DNA of 64,000 nucleotides from Leuctra nigra (lineage: Eukaryota > Arthropoda > Insecta > Plecoptera > Leuctridae). Shown in pieces: positions 20,009-32,760 of the stretch (positions are counted from its first letter, which is position 1; every line of letters begins with the position of its first letter). A model generated the notes under the pieces. That model was not told the DNA's origin. It was given only the letters and a program-made list of their open reading frames with translations, and did not search any database. The DNA is taken from NCBI GenBank assembly GCA_934045905.1, contig OW203768.1:15528316-15592315 (forward strand). The letters run 5' to 3'. The position numbers were made by a program, and so were the translations under genes.

Positions 20009-23000
20009 TTATTTGCGTGGATCTTCACAGCGGCCCAAGAAGAGTACCTGGCCGGTCTCTTTGTGTTGCAGGAAATAGATGAAAGGCTGGTCCACGTAGA
20101 ATTCTATTGGAGGCGCAGGTGGCTCAACGGCAGCCTGCGCGACTGCCATTACTCCTGCAGAATGATGAGATACGGAAATCACACTTAGGGAAAATCACAG
20201 CAAATCGATACTTCAAAATTATTGAGAAAGTTGAATTTAATGTCATGCGCCTATATGTTGCTAATGCCAAATGCTATTACAGCCGTAAGAATTTAATCAG
20301 AGAAGACATATTTATATAATTTTGTTTTTATAGTCTACCTATTTGGTTGCTTAGATTCAAACCGGCCATCTTTATAAACACTTTTTTTTATTATCAAAAT
20401 TCAGTCTTGCCCTTTTCTGTGAGCATAAAATACCGTTTTTCGACTGCTAGAAGAAGGACTATAGGTATAATTTTTACAATTTCCTTGTATTGAAATATGT
20501 TATTGTTATTTTAACCTGTTCTTGATATTGTGTCATTGTAATAGTGTTTATGAATTACTTCCAGCCTATAAGCCTATAAGACAAAAAGCTAAGCTAAACA
20601 TTAGCTGTTAGCTGTGTAAGCTGTTACTGTATAAGCTGTATAAGCTTTTACAGCCTGGCTCTACAGAATAAAGAATTACAATTAAAAATTGTGGCTGCTA
20701 ACTATCTATAGAAGTTTTTTAAACTACTACGACGGTACGACTACAATAGCACTACAATAGCTCCTATAATAGTCCATAGTTGATAGACATTGTTGGCTTC
20801 GGCACATTTCCATCTGCAATAATTCTATTTCTTACCGTCCGTTCCTGCCGGCGCCTCTGTGCCACTCTCGTGGATGTCAATGAATGTTTTGTGGATTACT
20901 CGATCCACTTTAGTTTTTACATCACCAATCATGCCACCGAAGTCTGCCACTCCATCTTTGTAAATAATTGACATCCCCAACTACAAGAGAAGCAATGTGG
21001 CACATAAGTTGAACATGAAGTTGAACTTAAAGAACAGCTAGAAAGAAGAAATCGTCAACCACAGCCGGCAAAATCACTACCACAATCAAACTAACTGCTG
21101 CAATGATTAAAGAAAAGAAAAATATTTCCATGTTTAAATTTATTATTAGGAGGTATTCATAATGTTTAGTCATCTATTTATCTCACAGCATATTGCCGTA
21201 GTTTTAAATGTTCTAGAACATTCGCATTTATCCTTTTATGATATTGTATGTAACTGTATTGTATTGTCACTGTAATTTATGACGATTATGTATGACGAAT
21301 TCATATGAAGTGATGTTTGCCACCAAATGTAAATTAAAAGCAGACCAATAAATTGAATTGAATGAATTGTTTCATGTAAATTGGGCTTAGACACCAGACA
21401 CCAAATATTTCACGAAGCAATATGAGCTAAAACACACTGATTTAACTGACAAACAAAATATCTATATGGATGCTTTATAACATTGTGGATTGACAAAGTG
21501 CATATCGAATTTGGTTCCTAAACAAAAATGGGCTTCGTGGCCATATTATGAGCATTGTGGACTGAGCAAATTTTATTCATGAACAAATGTATTTTGTATT
21601 TCTATTAGTAATCGGCATGCGATGAAATAACAAAACATTCCTAATGACTTACCTTCCTCAACACTTCATCCAGCTGGGTAGAATATTCGAATGTAAATGT
21701 AGGTAGTAAAATGTCAACCAGAGTATTTTTCAAATCATTATCATTTATGTTCAAACCTCCGCTCTCGATGTATGCTTCAACGACCTTCAAGTCAGAGGTT
21801 TTTGCAGGGAGAATCACAAACATGCTGAGTTTCTTCTCCTGTTAATAAAAAATCGAGTCATAATCACCAAGAAGAGTATAAGTAAATTATTGTGATGTAT
21901 TTCTACATACTCCATAGGGCACTTCGAGGATTCGTGACATATTCTTTTCCATGTACTGGTAGAGACCTTCTTTTTGAATCATTGGTACCTTCACAGTTCC
22001 AGACTTCATGTGGAAATCCTGATCATTCAATTTAATGAATGGCTTTTCCCACATTCCTTTAAAATATACCGCACTGACAAGCACCATTGCTGTATTTTTT
22101 GATAGCATATCTGGAATGCAAGGAGTTATCATAATACATTAATAAAATGCGTTTTCTAGCAGAAATGTTGACATTTTATTTTCTCTTTTGTCAATCCGAA
22201 GATATTTCAATTGATAAACTCACTTGGTTCGATGGTGTTCTTTATCTTTTGACTTGTGATTCCCTCCACCCAATTGTTGATTGTGTAAGCAGCTTTCTTT
22301 ATCTTGGTGTAATCCAGTACTTCAGCCTCTGAGGCGAACACATCTTCGGTTTGTTCAAGAAACTCCGGCAATAACTTTGCTTTTTCACCAGGGTAGATAT
22401 TGTTGGCAATTCCCAAGATAATTGATTTCTGTTTGTAGTTGTTGGGAGAGAAATGTATGGTAAATAAGTTTCATCGCATGTAGCGTAAATAACACCATAA
22501 AAAACACTCCGTGTAAAAATACCAGCCAAGTCTCTTCAATTAAAAAAAAATAGAAGAAATCTAAAAATTCAGCACTGAAAAGTAGTGATATCAAAAAATT
22601 GGCCAAGTCAAAACTTTTCAAAAAATACTTGGCGCATCGTGCATATAAATAGTATAGAAGTAGGCAGGAAATGAAATGTACTCATCTACACATGTCCTAA
22701 AAAAAACGATGCGCCAAGTATTTTTTGAAAAGTTTTGACTTGGCCAATTTTTTGATATCACTACTTTTCAGTGCTGAATTTTTAGATTTCTTCTATTTTT
22801 TTTTAATTGAAGAGACTTGGTTGGTATTTTTACACGGAGTGTTTTTTATGGGGATATCACTCCTTTTTCAGTTTATTATTACAACTTGCACCAAAGATTA
22901 TAATTCTTTTAAAAAATAAGATTTTGTGATTTGTTTGCTAAGAAAAGTTGTGATTGTTACTGTGTTAATGCTATAAATAATATGTTACAAAGTATAGCAA

Positions 23001-25499
23001 AAGTTTCTTTCCAATCGGTCCAGCCGTTCTCGAGTTACGGCATCACTTCCGGTTTTCAAAATGGCGGTTGACATCACTGCCACCTAAAATTTGTATCTAT
23101 AAATGTTATGTAACATTATAAGCCTTCTGAATATGTAGTTATTGATATAAGAGATGATTTTAGTCAGATTTGTCATTTTTATGACGTCATTTCCGGTTTA
23201 GGTTATAGAACATTTCTTCTTTCACTATTGGTATTCCTTATAGATGACCTTCTAAATCGAATGGCGCTAATTTCGTTCTAATCGGTCCAGCCGTTTTTGA
23301 TATATGACGTCACTTCCGGTTTAAAAATGGCGGCACAAAAAATTTATAGGAACAAAGGTATCATCAGACGCCAAAAGTGCACATGTGGTAAAATTTTCAT
23401 ATCGATCGGTTCAGCCGTTTAGGCTGTGGCGGTGATAGCAACGTTTCCTGATATCTGAATCTGAATCTGAATCATCATCATCATCAGATAGCTTTTAAAA
23501 GGGGTGTAATTTCACTGTTTTGACTGCCCTCTAGCACCCAAACGGCATAACGTATTGTTCCCAAATTTGGTATATGTTGTCAGGTGGGCCATAGCTCGAA
23601 ATTAAGTTATTTCGCAACAATGTGAGATTTCCCAATTTTGAGATCCAGTAGGCCGAAAATGCCATGTTGTTGCTTACAGTAAAAGTGGTTGGTCTGCTCC
23701 TCAGTTTATTAGGCATTTACGGTATGTTGAGTGAGTGTGAGTGTATAGTACGACTTGGCTGGATGGAGCGACCGCTCCACTAGATAAACAACAACCAACA
23801 TAAAATGAAACTTTGCAAGCCCGACAGTCTTCTAACCTCTGGTTTGATGAGTTCTCGTAGTTTCTTGTAACCACGACTTGTGACGTCATGGCTCGGTAAG
23901 CTGAGCGTCTTCGTCATCTGCTGAGCCGTGTCTGCGCGCGCACCGAAACACAACATAGTCAGGACGGAGTGGATGCTCAGTGGAGAGATCAGCAGGTTGC
24001 CTTCTTTCTCAGACAAGACCTGAATGCGAGGAAATAACACGACTGACCTCTGGTGGATTCTTTGGTACTAGACATAGGGAGATCATGGAGGATATTAAGG
24101 GGATATTTATATAAATAAATTATATTAAATTTGCTTTACTTGTTTGTTATGGCTGAAAAGGTAAACTTGTAACTAAATTTAAACTTAAATTGTTTCTCCT
24201 TTTCACTGCCCTATGGAAACACGAACTTTAAAATAAAAAGTGCATCTAAAAAGTTTCCTGCCAGAAGTGTCTCCATCACGTATCGCTTATTTGTTCGAAT
24301 AGAAATTGCAGTGGAGAAACATAGGTTGAGACGAAAGTTTTGGACGAAGTCGTAAGGTAGATAGAGGTCTTTGTAATAAATCTCACCCCACAATATTTGT
24401 TTCAGAGATATTTGGTAAAAATTACTCAAACATTTATTGTATCATGATTAAAGTTTCAACTACATTTATAGTAGCTTCGCTGCGGCCTGCCAGCTTCGTC
24501 TGTAAATAGGTATGTATGGTTACAGTAAAAACCTCCAGAAGAAGCAGACAGCTAGTTAGAAATACATTGGCTTCACACGGGAACAAGTAGCAGGCTTTGG
24601 AAGAGAAAATGTGATTTTTTAATTTTACAAATGGTGGCATAATGTGGGATTTTACTTTTGTTAATTTATTTTTATTTCGTTTTTGATTTCGATTGAAATG
24701 GTTTCTTAAATACTGGTAGTATGTGTTTCAATATTGCACCAAAACTTATGTAATTGTGATATAAAATATTCTCGGGGCCCTTGTCCCTGAATCCCCTCGT
24801 TTCTCTTATATCTGAATTTATTGCTCCCAAAAATTATTCCGATATCAATACGTTCAACAGCCTTGCATATGAAAGCAATATTTTAGGTGCGTTCATTTCA
24901 AAATCAAAAGGAAGATTTTACTTTTGATTTATATCTATAGAAATAAGTGCAAAAATTATAAGTGCACCAAATTCAATGACAAAATAACATGAAGTCCCCG
25001 GTCTCATGATTTTAATTACTACTAATGTCTCCGAATAGTCATGATTTTTTTGTGGCCCGCTGTAATATTTAATTTCTCTAGGCGACCCTTCAGCAAAAAC
25101 GTTTGCCCATGCCTGACATATTTTCTTGACTCTTATTGACCGTACGCTATAAGAGTGAATTTCTAGTAACTTCGAATAGTATTCTCGACCTTACTCGCTA
25201 ATCGCAAAACGGTCAAATATTCTTCCGGCATGTTCCTTTGAATGTGGGTACACATAGAGTGGAGATGTCTACCTTCATATTATTATCCCAAAAATGTAGG
25301 ATCCATAAATTTTATGGTAATATCCCTATCAGCGACTTGAAGAAAATTTATTTCTCTGTATGCTTACTTTATAAAGGCTGGCAGCAAACTTGAGACTGCC
25401 CTCCCTAAGAGTTGCCACGTCGCTGTTCTGCTCAGTCTGATTAGCCAGCACCATGCAGAGACTCACACAGAGCACTGTGAAGATTTGGCAACGCAGCAT
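20009..25499 (-). CDS. Serpin B, intact seven-exon gene
   Basis: Exons on the minus strand: 25499-25368, 24019-23837, 22428-22224, 22110-21911, 21838-21653, 20980-20836 and 20154-20009. They sum to 1,197 nt, or 398 aa plus stop. The signal peptide is [19 protein letters not shown]. Family blocks are [74 protein letters not shown] and the terminal [30 protein letters not shown] region. Serpins trap serine or cysteine proteases by loop cleavage and insertion. Here the loop is rich in Ala, Val and Pro with no basic residue near the scissile bond, so specificity would differ from C and E. AATAAA-type signals lie near 19875-19890, about 120 nt past the stop. Intron 2 (22429-23836) contains a family P foldback. 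Confidence 0.85.
22495..23785 (+). mobile_element. Foldback element family P, copy 2 (serpin B intron 2)
   Basis: It starts CCATAAAAAACACTCC, with the palindromic half ending near 22852, and ends with the TGGAGCG-ACC-GCTCCA hairpin and CTAGAT. Flanks AAATAACA (22487-22494) and AAACAACA (23786-23793) match at 7 of 8 positions and are a candidate 8-bp target duplication. It lies between serpin B exons 2 and 3. Confidence 0.7.
24450..25117. mobile_element. hAT-like remnant, copy 2 (serpin B intron 1)
   Basis: The right end AACGTTTGCCCATGCCTG and the GTGGCCCGC motif resemble hAT termini. The middle is homologous to 19270-19656. No ORF; left boundary approximate. Confidence 0.4.
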
Positions 25500-25600
25500 G
25501 GTTAATACTCAACTGTTCGTGATTTGTTCTGGTGAATATCTCAAACTCTCTAGATGTGATGCTGGATGGACTTCGTATTGCCACGACTGTATAGTGTAAG
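25500..25600 (-). promoter_or_regulatory. Putative serpin B promoter and 5' UTR
   Basis: Conserved with the other serpins. On the minus strand ACTATACAG (about 25588-25596) precedes ATCACATC (25553-25560) by about 30 nt, as for a TATA box and initiator. Inferred. Confidence 0.4.
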
Positions 25601-26154
25601 TAATTAATACAACATAAAAGCATTGAGTACCAGCGTAATACGATTATTAAGTATGGCTTACTTTGATTGCGTACTTAAAACATATTATTCATGTAAATGT
25701 TCATAAAATGTTCTACCTCACTCCTTTTATAAACAAAATAGATTCATAATCTTTTCATTTTTAGTTAACTTGATAATAAAGCACTTGCCAAGTCTCTAAA
25801 AGATAATCAATTGATCAATTTGCAATGAATTTACGTTATCATTAGTAAAGTTGACAAATATTTCAAAATAAACTAAAATATCAATAACTATCTTTAAGGT
25901 TCTACTTTCTGAGCGATTACGTTACAAAGTGTGTTTCAAAATGTAAAATGCTTTTGAAACTTTTCTAATAATGAAATCATCAACAATACCTACTTCAATG
26001 AAGTACAATTCAATACAATACTTCAATACGTATGCATGTTTCCAATTATAGCACATTTTAGTATCCAAGACAACAGTTTATACCTATTAACATCTTCTTG
26101 ATCGGGATATTTCATATTCGGCATATTTCAGTTTATTTTTAGGTAATGTCAACA

Positions 26155-26185
26155 GTTTCGGTCCATATGTTTGGACCTTCTTCAG
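26155..26185 (-). ncRNA. Hammerhead ribozyme-like core in Penelope-like element
   Basis: On the minus strand: CTGAAGA, then a stem GGTCC/GGACC with an 8-nt loop, then GAAAC. This matches the hammerhead pattern CUGANGA, stem II, GAAA. Such motifs are known in the pseudo-LTRs of Penelope-like elements. Stem III downstream is weak (UGU/ACA with a bulge), so activity is doubtful. Confidence 0.45.
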
Positions 26186-26290
26186 GACAAAACTTAACTT
26201 TAAAAAACCAAATCATATAAAACAATTAAACATTTCAAACAAAGTACTAAAACAATTTTCTAGAGGCTATAAAAATCACGGTCAATAAAT

Positions 26291-27229
26291 CTATTTTCTA
26301 GTTCGAAGACGACCCTCCCACAAAGAACCTTGCTTTGATGTCTCTTTTTCTGTTTTCTCTTCTTCTTCTTCTTCTTCTTCTTCTTCTTCTTCTTCTTCTT
26401 CTTCTTCTTCTTCTACTTCTGTAATTATATCTGTCTTCCCAACAGTCTTGAGGAACAAAGGGTCCCAAGCACGACTGAGACCGAAACTTGCATCTCTGTT
26501 GAAGTTGTTAGAGTTCTTCCTAATCTCAATCGCTTCTCTTACCATGCGGGGCCAGCCAATCAATCCCTTGGCCAAAATTGCAGTTTTTTCAAAAAGGATG
26601 TTATGGTCATATTCCAGAGCATGTTCAGCTACTGCCGAGAGACGTTTGTGCCTCTTGACATCCTCTTCCCCTCTGTCATCCCTCTGTTTCAGGGCCTCTT
26701 TTCCAAGACGGACATGACTCATATGTTCCTTCAATCTCACTGAGAATTTTCGCCCCGTCTCCCCTATGTACACCTTCCCACACTCACAAGGAACTTCGTA
26801 AACCCCATTCGATGATTTTAATGGTTCATTCTCATGAATTGATCTCATGTACGTGTTAAGTTTCCTGTTAGTATTGAAAACAGTAGTAATCCCGTGTCGA
26901 CGGAGCACTCTACTTATCTCGTCAGTACATTTATGCACATAGGGAAGAACAGCATAGCCCGAACTAAGTTTTTCAACACCTTTCTCCTCTTGAACTGCAT
27001 TCTCGCCCAACGTCTCCTCCCCGATGTCCATCTCATTCTTGTCAGAAACTTCTTCTTCTCTCGACAAAACTTTCTGTTGTTCTCTCTTCGGTATCCTGTT
27101 AAACGCTCTTCTAATCTCCTTTTCGCTATAGCCATTCATGACAAACGTGTCATGTAAGAATGACATCTCTTGGCCCAAGTGTTCAGCGTCTGTCAGTCGT
27201 CTTGATCTTGTGGTAAGAGAGTTCAACAC
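26291..27229 (-). CDS. Penelope-like element C-terminal protein with GIY-YIG endonuclease
   Basis: 312 codons on the minus strand, open at the 5' side because the element is truncated. Residues ~85-140 are linker (LPYVHKCTDEISRVLRRHGI), common between the reverse transcriptase and the nuclease. Residues ~142-240 are the GIY-YIG nuclease: GVYEVPCECGKVYIGETGR with the tyrosines and arginine of the active site, then AEHALEYDH and REAIEIRK, containing the expected late Glu. Family enzymes nick DNA to prime reverse transcription. The C-terminus runs into a (GAA)n tract encoding about 20 Glu. There is no in-frame stop inside the nuclease. Confidence 0.75.
   Translation of the reverse strand: MLNSLTTRSRRLTDAEHLGQEMSFLHDTFVMNGYSEKEIRRAFNRIPKREQQKVLSREEEVSDKNEMDIGEETLGENAVQEEKGVEKLSSGYAVLPYVHKCTDEISRVLRRHGITTVFNTNRKLNTYMRSIHENEPLKSSNGVYEVPCECGKVYIGETGRKFSVRLKEHMSHVRLGKEALKQRDDRGEEDVKRHKRLSAVAEHALEYDHNILFEKTAILAKGLIGWPRMVREAIEIRKNSNNFNRDASFGLSRAWDPLFLKTVGKTDIITEVEEEEEEEEEEEEEEEEEEEKTEKETSKQGSLWEGRLRTRK
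26359..26415. repeat. (TTC)n microsatellite inside the Penelope-like ORF
   Basis: About 19 near-perfect TTC triplets, read as poly-Glu on the minus strand. Confidence 0.9.
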
Positions 27230-27768
27230 CGAAGCCTTCTGACTAGGACTTCCTAATTTGAAATCTTTTAGTTCACTTCATTTACACATTGAGTTGTTCC
27301 ATGCAAAATGAATAGCTACTGAAAGACTTTGGTGACAACTTTGAGTGTGATTTGAACACAAGAATCCTGGGATGAGACTGAAGATGAGAGGAGCTGCGAG
27401 ATTTTCCACTGACATTGTCGTATACGGTTCCATCAGAACCACGCGTACGGCATGTTCAGGTAGTTGCAAAACCAAGATCCAGACCAACGATCAGCCAACA
27501 GCAGAAATACAAGTACCTCATCAATACTATTCGCCTACTAGTCATCTCTAGCGCTAGGCAGTTCAGAACTCAGTTCAGAACTTTATAGTTTGAAGAACAA
27601 AGGAAGAGATTGGAATGTTTCTAAATCAAAAACTATGGAAATTGTTTTGGAATACACACACAAGCATAAACCATTTATTTCAATTAAATAGGTAGTCATT
27701 AAACTTTTTTTATAATATGTTACACCACACATACACAATGCACATACAGTGCACAAATGGATGCTGTG

Positions 27769-30700
27769 TTATTTGCGTGGATCTTCACAGCGACCCAAGA
27801 AGAGCACCTGGCCGGTCTCCTTCTGTTTCAACAAGAAAATGAACGGCTGGTCCACAATGAATTCTTTTGGAGGAATGCGCCTTGCGCTTAAAGTTTTCTT
27901 TACGAGATCTGAAAGAAAACGACAGATACGTCATTATTAACCTTGAGTCATAATCAAAGCATAATGATAATAATGATCAATCATGATACTCTTCTCTATA
28001 TGAAGACCATGATCCGTGAATTTGTGGTAGGATTAAGGCAATTCTTTCAAGTGATGTCACCTGGGCATCAACATAAAATAAAATATTGGTGTAACAACAA
28101 CAAAAATGAAACGAAAGATTTGAGCGTGGAAAACGTTACATATTCATAATAACGTTCATACTTTTATACTTACATACTTTTCGTTACTTTCATAATAACG
28201 AAAATCTTCTCATAAATTTGGGTAAACACCCAAAAATAAAAATAAATATACAATTGGTTTTAAATTGTCTTCCCAATAAGTAACCCATTTGACCTTCCTC
28301 TGTCTCCCATTGCTATTAGGTACATTATTGCTTTATATGAAATCGAATAAATAATCTCTTATACAATTTTGTCTTAAAATATCTTCATTCTTTACCTACT
28401 TAAGAGTACACTATACATATTAATGAATACGTTGGCCAAATATTGGAGACTTTTGTAGAATTCCACCTGCAAATTGAATTCATACCTCCGGTTGCTGCGA
28501 CCGCATCAATGCCACTCTCGTTCACTTCAATTAAGGTTTTGTGGATTACTTTGTCCACTTTAGTTTTTACATCAGCAATCATACCACCGAAGTCTGCTTT
28601 TCCGTCTTCGAAAATAATTTCCATTCCCAACTACGAGAAAAGCAACATCACTACGATTAAAACAATAAATGAATCTGAAAACATGGTGAATGTACAGAGC
28701 ACAGTGGAAGAGTTTTATTGAAGAAGATGTGAGTTCAAGAGAAGACTGAAAGTTAATTGAAATGAGGAAGCAACATCTGGAAAGCTGGAGGTTGAAGAGA
28801 GTGAAAAGAAGAACATTCAGCAGAATTTATAACTCCAGACCCGGCATTTTCAAATAAAAAGAGGGAATCGGGGCGCGATGGAATAAAATGAAATATTCCA
28901 TCATACTTACTTCCTTCAACACGTCATTCAGCTCCGTCGAATATTCGATGCGAAATTTTGGTAGTGTAACACTTACATAAGTGCTTGTCAAATCTTTATG
29001 ATTTATGTTTAAACCACCACTTAGAATGTCTGCTTCAACGGCCTTCAAATCAGAGGATTTTTCAGGTAGAATCACAAACATGCTGATCTCATATGCCTGT
29101 TGGTCATAAACAAGAAGGTTAACCTCGAGGAGCTGTTAACGTTTTTCTTATGAACATTCCACTCCACATAAACCAATATTATTATGTATACTAGGAAAAC
29201 GCTCAGTGTAACGCGTTGATGAGCGAGCACAGAACATGCAACATCACCAGTCACGTTACACGACACGGCACAAGACGATTTTCTTTGCAACTTTCCAATC
29301 TTCATATAAATACTCTGGATGAATATCAGATCCATTGTGTCGTGACTTTCCTATACCTTTTCCAGCTTTTGACAACCCATACTAAACTCGTAAAATGACA
29401 ATTCATAATTGACTGATTGTGCTTACAATGTGTAAAATTTTAGATTATGTTGGTCTTGATCACCATGCAAAATTTGAACTTAATCGGAACATTTTGACTG
29501 TCGACCAATCAGAAGATATTATTTAAACTTAAACCAATTGGAGTATGTGGCCTTCGAACTGCATCCGATTTTATATGCGCTAGTTTTATTGTAAATTGTG
29601 GACTGCTTGGCTGCTCTACAGGCCTTGGTGGAGCAGAAGCTTAAAGAACGCAGGGATGAAATTTTTTTTCCAAATAATGGAATAAAATGTCCCTAAAGGA
29701 GATCGCTTGGACTCACTTCTGATGGTGCGATCTAACATTTTTCAGTCAATCAGTTTTATGGGGATGATGGGATGATGCCATCAAACCTTCAGCCATCAGC
29801 CAATCTTTTTCTTTCGAATACCGTTTATTATTTGTTCGAGTATGTATTTAATTTAGATATACTTTGTTCCCACCACCAGCCACCACACCGTTTCAGGAGC
29901 GCTGCTGGTATAGTTATGGCTTTTTTAAAACGTTTGTTATGGGCCATTTTGAGACCGCAAACATTTTTAAGATGACTTTTCCTTGTAGTAGGGTGGCGGA
30001 AGTGTAGGTCTAGTCTCTTTAGTGCAGCACGACGAGGACGCTAGGTCTGTTCGTCGGGGTGTTCTAACCTGCTCGGAACACACCGGAAGTTGTCACGGAA
30101 AAGTTTACTTATACCTATCCGTCGAGTTTTGATTCGTTATCCTTGCACCTAACATATTGAGTGACGTACTTCCGCCTGCTCCGAGCAGGTTAGAACACCC
30201 CGACGAACAAACCTAGTGAAACACGCCATTATTTAAAAATATTATTATTATTATTTATTTTAAAACACATATATAACACATATACACAGGATACATATTA
30301 TTATACATGCGTTTACTGGCAGTGGGAATAGAGCAAAGCCCCGTAACAACATATAGACTTATTATCTCACCCGAGAGACCGTGAATAACATTTATTATGA
30401 GAACTATCTGTTTTCAGATCTAGTGGAGCGGTCGCTCCACCCAGCTAAGTCGTACCGTACACTCACAGTCACTCAACATGTAAATGGCAAATGCCTATAT
30501 AAACCGAGGAGCAGACCAAACACTTTTACTGTAAGCAACAACATGGCATTTTCGGCCTACTGGATCTTAAAATTTGAAAATCTCACATTGTTGCAAAATA
30601 TCTTAATTTCGAGCTATGGCCCGCATCGTTTTTAAGGGCATTAAAGGGATATTTTATCGTACATTTGACTTTTGGCATATACTTCTATACTATTTATACA

Positions 30701-32646
30701 CGATGCGCCAAGTATATTTTGGTTTTTAAAAGTAAGTTTTGACTTGGCCCATTTTTTGATATCACTACTTTTCGGTGCCGAAGTGTTAGATTTCTCCTTT
30801 TTTTTAAAGTTGAAGAGACTTGGCTGGTATTTTTACACGGAGTGTTTTCTATGGGTAAGCTTTTAAATATTAAAGTAAATAAGGAGATGAAATAAACTTA
30901 TTGTAAATGTATTTACTTGATATGGGAGTTCAAGGATGCGCGCCGTCTTGTCTTTCTTGTAGTGGTAATCTGCTATGCTGTTCATCGTTGGCACCTTTAC
31001 CGTCTGATGCTTCATGTGGAAATCCTTATCCTCGCCTTTCACGAATTGCTTTCCCCACATTCCTTTGAAGTACACGGCACTGACAAGCACAATTGCTGTA
31101 TCCTTTGAGAGACTATCTGTGATATAAAGAGATAACATTAACCTCTCTGCCAGCATCCCACCGATACGTGATTTTCATTGTCATTCTGATATTGACTGTT
31201 GAAACGTGAGATCATCAGGAGGTCTATTCTAGATCGTTTTCCTAATTCCATTCTGATGGAATCCGGTCACAGCCATAAGGATTGCATGAAACTGAATTCC
31301 ATCAGAATTGGGAATTCAAAACTTCTAGAATAGGTGTCCTGGAGGAGGAAAAGAGGCAGTAGGAAGTAGCAATATGGCTAAACGCCTCACCAAATGAATT
31401 CATTGGCACGCAATTAAAAAAAATCTGTAATATTTTGAACGACCAACGCAGTTATTATTCTTTTCTTCTTGGTCACTCCGAAGATATTGATAAATTATTT
31501 CTCACCTGGGCTAATGAGGTCTTTTATCTTATGGTCGGTTTTGTCCTCCACCCACTTGTTGATTGTGTCAGCAGCATTCTTTGACTTGGTGTAATCCAGT
31601 ACTTGAGCCTCCGAAGCAAACACGTCTTTGGTTTGTTTAAGAAAATTCGAAGCTACATTCGCTTTACCTCCAGCAGGGTAGATCTTGTTGGCAAGTCGCA
31701 ATGATTTCTGTTTGTTGTTGTTGAAGAAGGAAAAAATGTTAATGTGCTGTCTTACCGAATGATCTTGTTTGTACACAACTTAAAAGCCCACTCCCACAAT
31801 GCAGAAACCTATTTTTATAATTTAAAACATGATGTTTTGGAACACATTATCGAGTTTATATCTTCGACAGTTTCACATGGTTGCTCGATAAAATTAAAAT
31901 TATGATATCATCATTGAATTAGGAGTCATTTATACGTTTTGTTGCAATTTTAGAACCGAACATATCACGAACTGAGGCCCTGGAGCTTTGATACTAGGGA
32001 GAACTGCGACGCTTATGAGCAACGTACAATGACGTCAGCAGTACCGGACTGGCCACATCTTATTTTCGCTTTCCACAGCCAGAGCAATTTTTTTTACGAT
32101 AATAATTCTCAATTCAAAGTTGTATGTTTTGGAGGTACATTATTATATTATATTATTTTCATCTAAGGAGACTTGAAGCGAAATGATTAGCAGATTACAA
32201 ATTCTTCCTACCTCTGGTTGCAGCAGTTCTCGTAGTTTCTTGTATTCACGACTTGTTTCGTCATTGCTCTTTAAGCCGAGTGTATTCGTCATCTGCTTAG
32301 CCGTGTCTGCGCGCGCACCGAAAGACAACATAGTCAGGACGGAGTGGATGCTCAGTGGAGAGATCAGCAGGTTACCTTCTTTCTCAGACAAGGCCTGATG
32401 GGATAAACTGAGATAGAGTGGAGATGTCTAACTTCATATTATCCCAAAGATGTTTGAGGATCTGTAACAACACTTTCAGCGACTTGAAGAAAATTAATTT
32501 TGCGGTGTACTTACTTTATAAAGGCTGGCAGCAAACTTAAGACTGCCTTCCCTGAGGGTTGCCAAGTCATCTGCCTGGGCAGGCTTCAGAGCCAGCACCA
32601 TGCAGAGACAAACACAGAGCACTGTGAAGATCTGGCAACGCAGCAT
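27769..32646 (-). CDS. Serpin C, intact seven-exon gene
   Basis: Exons: 32646-32515, 32394-32212, 31707-31506, 31116-30917, 29096-28911, 28630-28486 and 27908-27769. The total of 1,188 nt encodes 395 aa. The signal peptide is [19 protein letters not shown]. Serpin blocks are all present ([78 protein letters not shown]). In the reactive loop the usual hinge Thr is Ile (GIDAVAATG), and the bait ends LSARRIPPKEF. Aligned on IPP, an Arg would be P1, suggesting trypsin-like targets (inference). Exons 5-7 and their introns are nearly identical to serpin E. The polyadenylation signal is near 27670. Intron 4 holds a family P fragment and a MITE; intron 3 holds a small MITE. Confidence 0.87.
28690..28845 (+). 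pseudogene. LINE 3' remnant in serpin C intron 5
   Basis: Coding-like LINE C-terminal sequence (box corresponding to [12 protein letters not shown] and the acidic end) with several stops. The same fossil is at 37538-37795 and 45000-45265 in the matching introns, so it predates duplication of C, D and E. Confidence 0.55.
30041..30216. mobile_element. Palindromic MITE in serpin C intron 4
   Basis: CTAGGTCTGTTCGTCGGGG and its near-mirror CCCCGACGAACAAACCTAG bound a 176-bp element. Arms extend about 37 bp. The matching region of serpin E lacks it. Confidence 0.7.
30418..30854 (-). mobile_element. Foldback family P, copy 3 (truncated, serpin C intron 4)
   Basis: Inverted orientation: the 3' hairpin TGGAGCG/CGCTCCA is at about 30424 and the CCATAGAAAACACTCC end at 30854. 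Only one arm of the internal palindrome remains. It lies within 65 bp of the exon 4 donor. Serpin E retains the related empty region near 46465-46500. Confidence 0.65.
31224..31333. mobile_element. Small palindromic MITE, serpin C intron 3
   Basis: CTATTCTAGATCGTTTTCC... is mirrored by ...TTCAAAACTTCTAGAATAG with shared inner ATTCTGATGGAATTC; 110 bp in all. It is absent from the equivalent introns of D and E. Confidence 0.6.
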
Positions 32647-32760
32647 GGTTAATACTCAACAGACGAGACACTTGTTCTGGTGAATATTCCTAGAGGACTT
32701 TACAGAGTGGGATGCTGGATAGACTTCGTATTGCCACGTCTGTGCTGTTTCTAAATCATA
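32647..32760 (-). promoter_or_regulatory. Putative serpin C promoter and 5' UTR
   Basis: It shares the TACGAAGTCTATCCAGCATCC block with the other serpins upstream of the ATG. A clear TATA motif is not seen in this copy. Confidence 0.3.

Larger units (their letters stand above)
26100..27245 (-). mobile_element. 5'-truncated Penelope-like retroelement
   Basis: On the minus strand it carries the GIY-YIG half of a Penelope-like element (26291-27229), followed by a 3' region with a hammerhead-like core (26155-26185). The reverse transcriptase half is missing. It sits between serpins B and C, leaving both genes intact. Confidence 0.7.

Noticed and set aside
27278..27487. Possible extra exon of serpin C
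   Set aside because: No serpin motif, and the region is intergenic DNA shared in part with 42660-42690.
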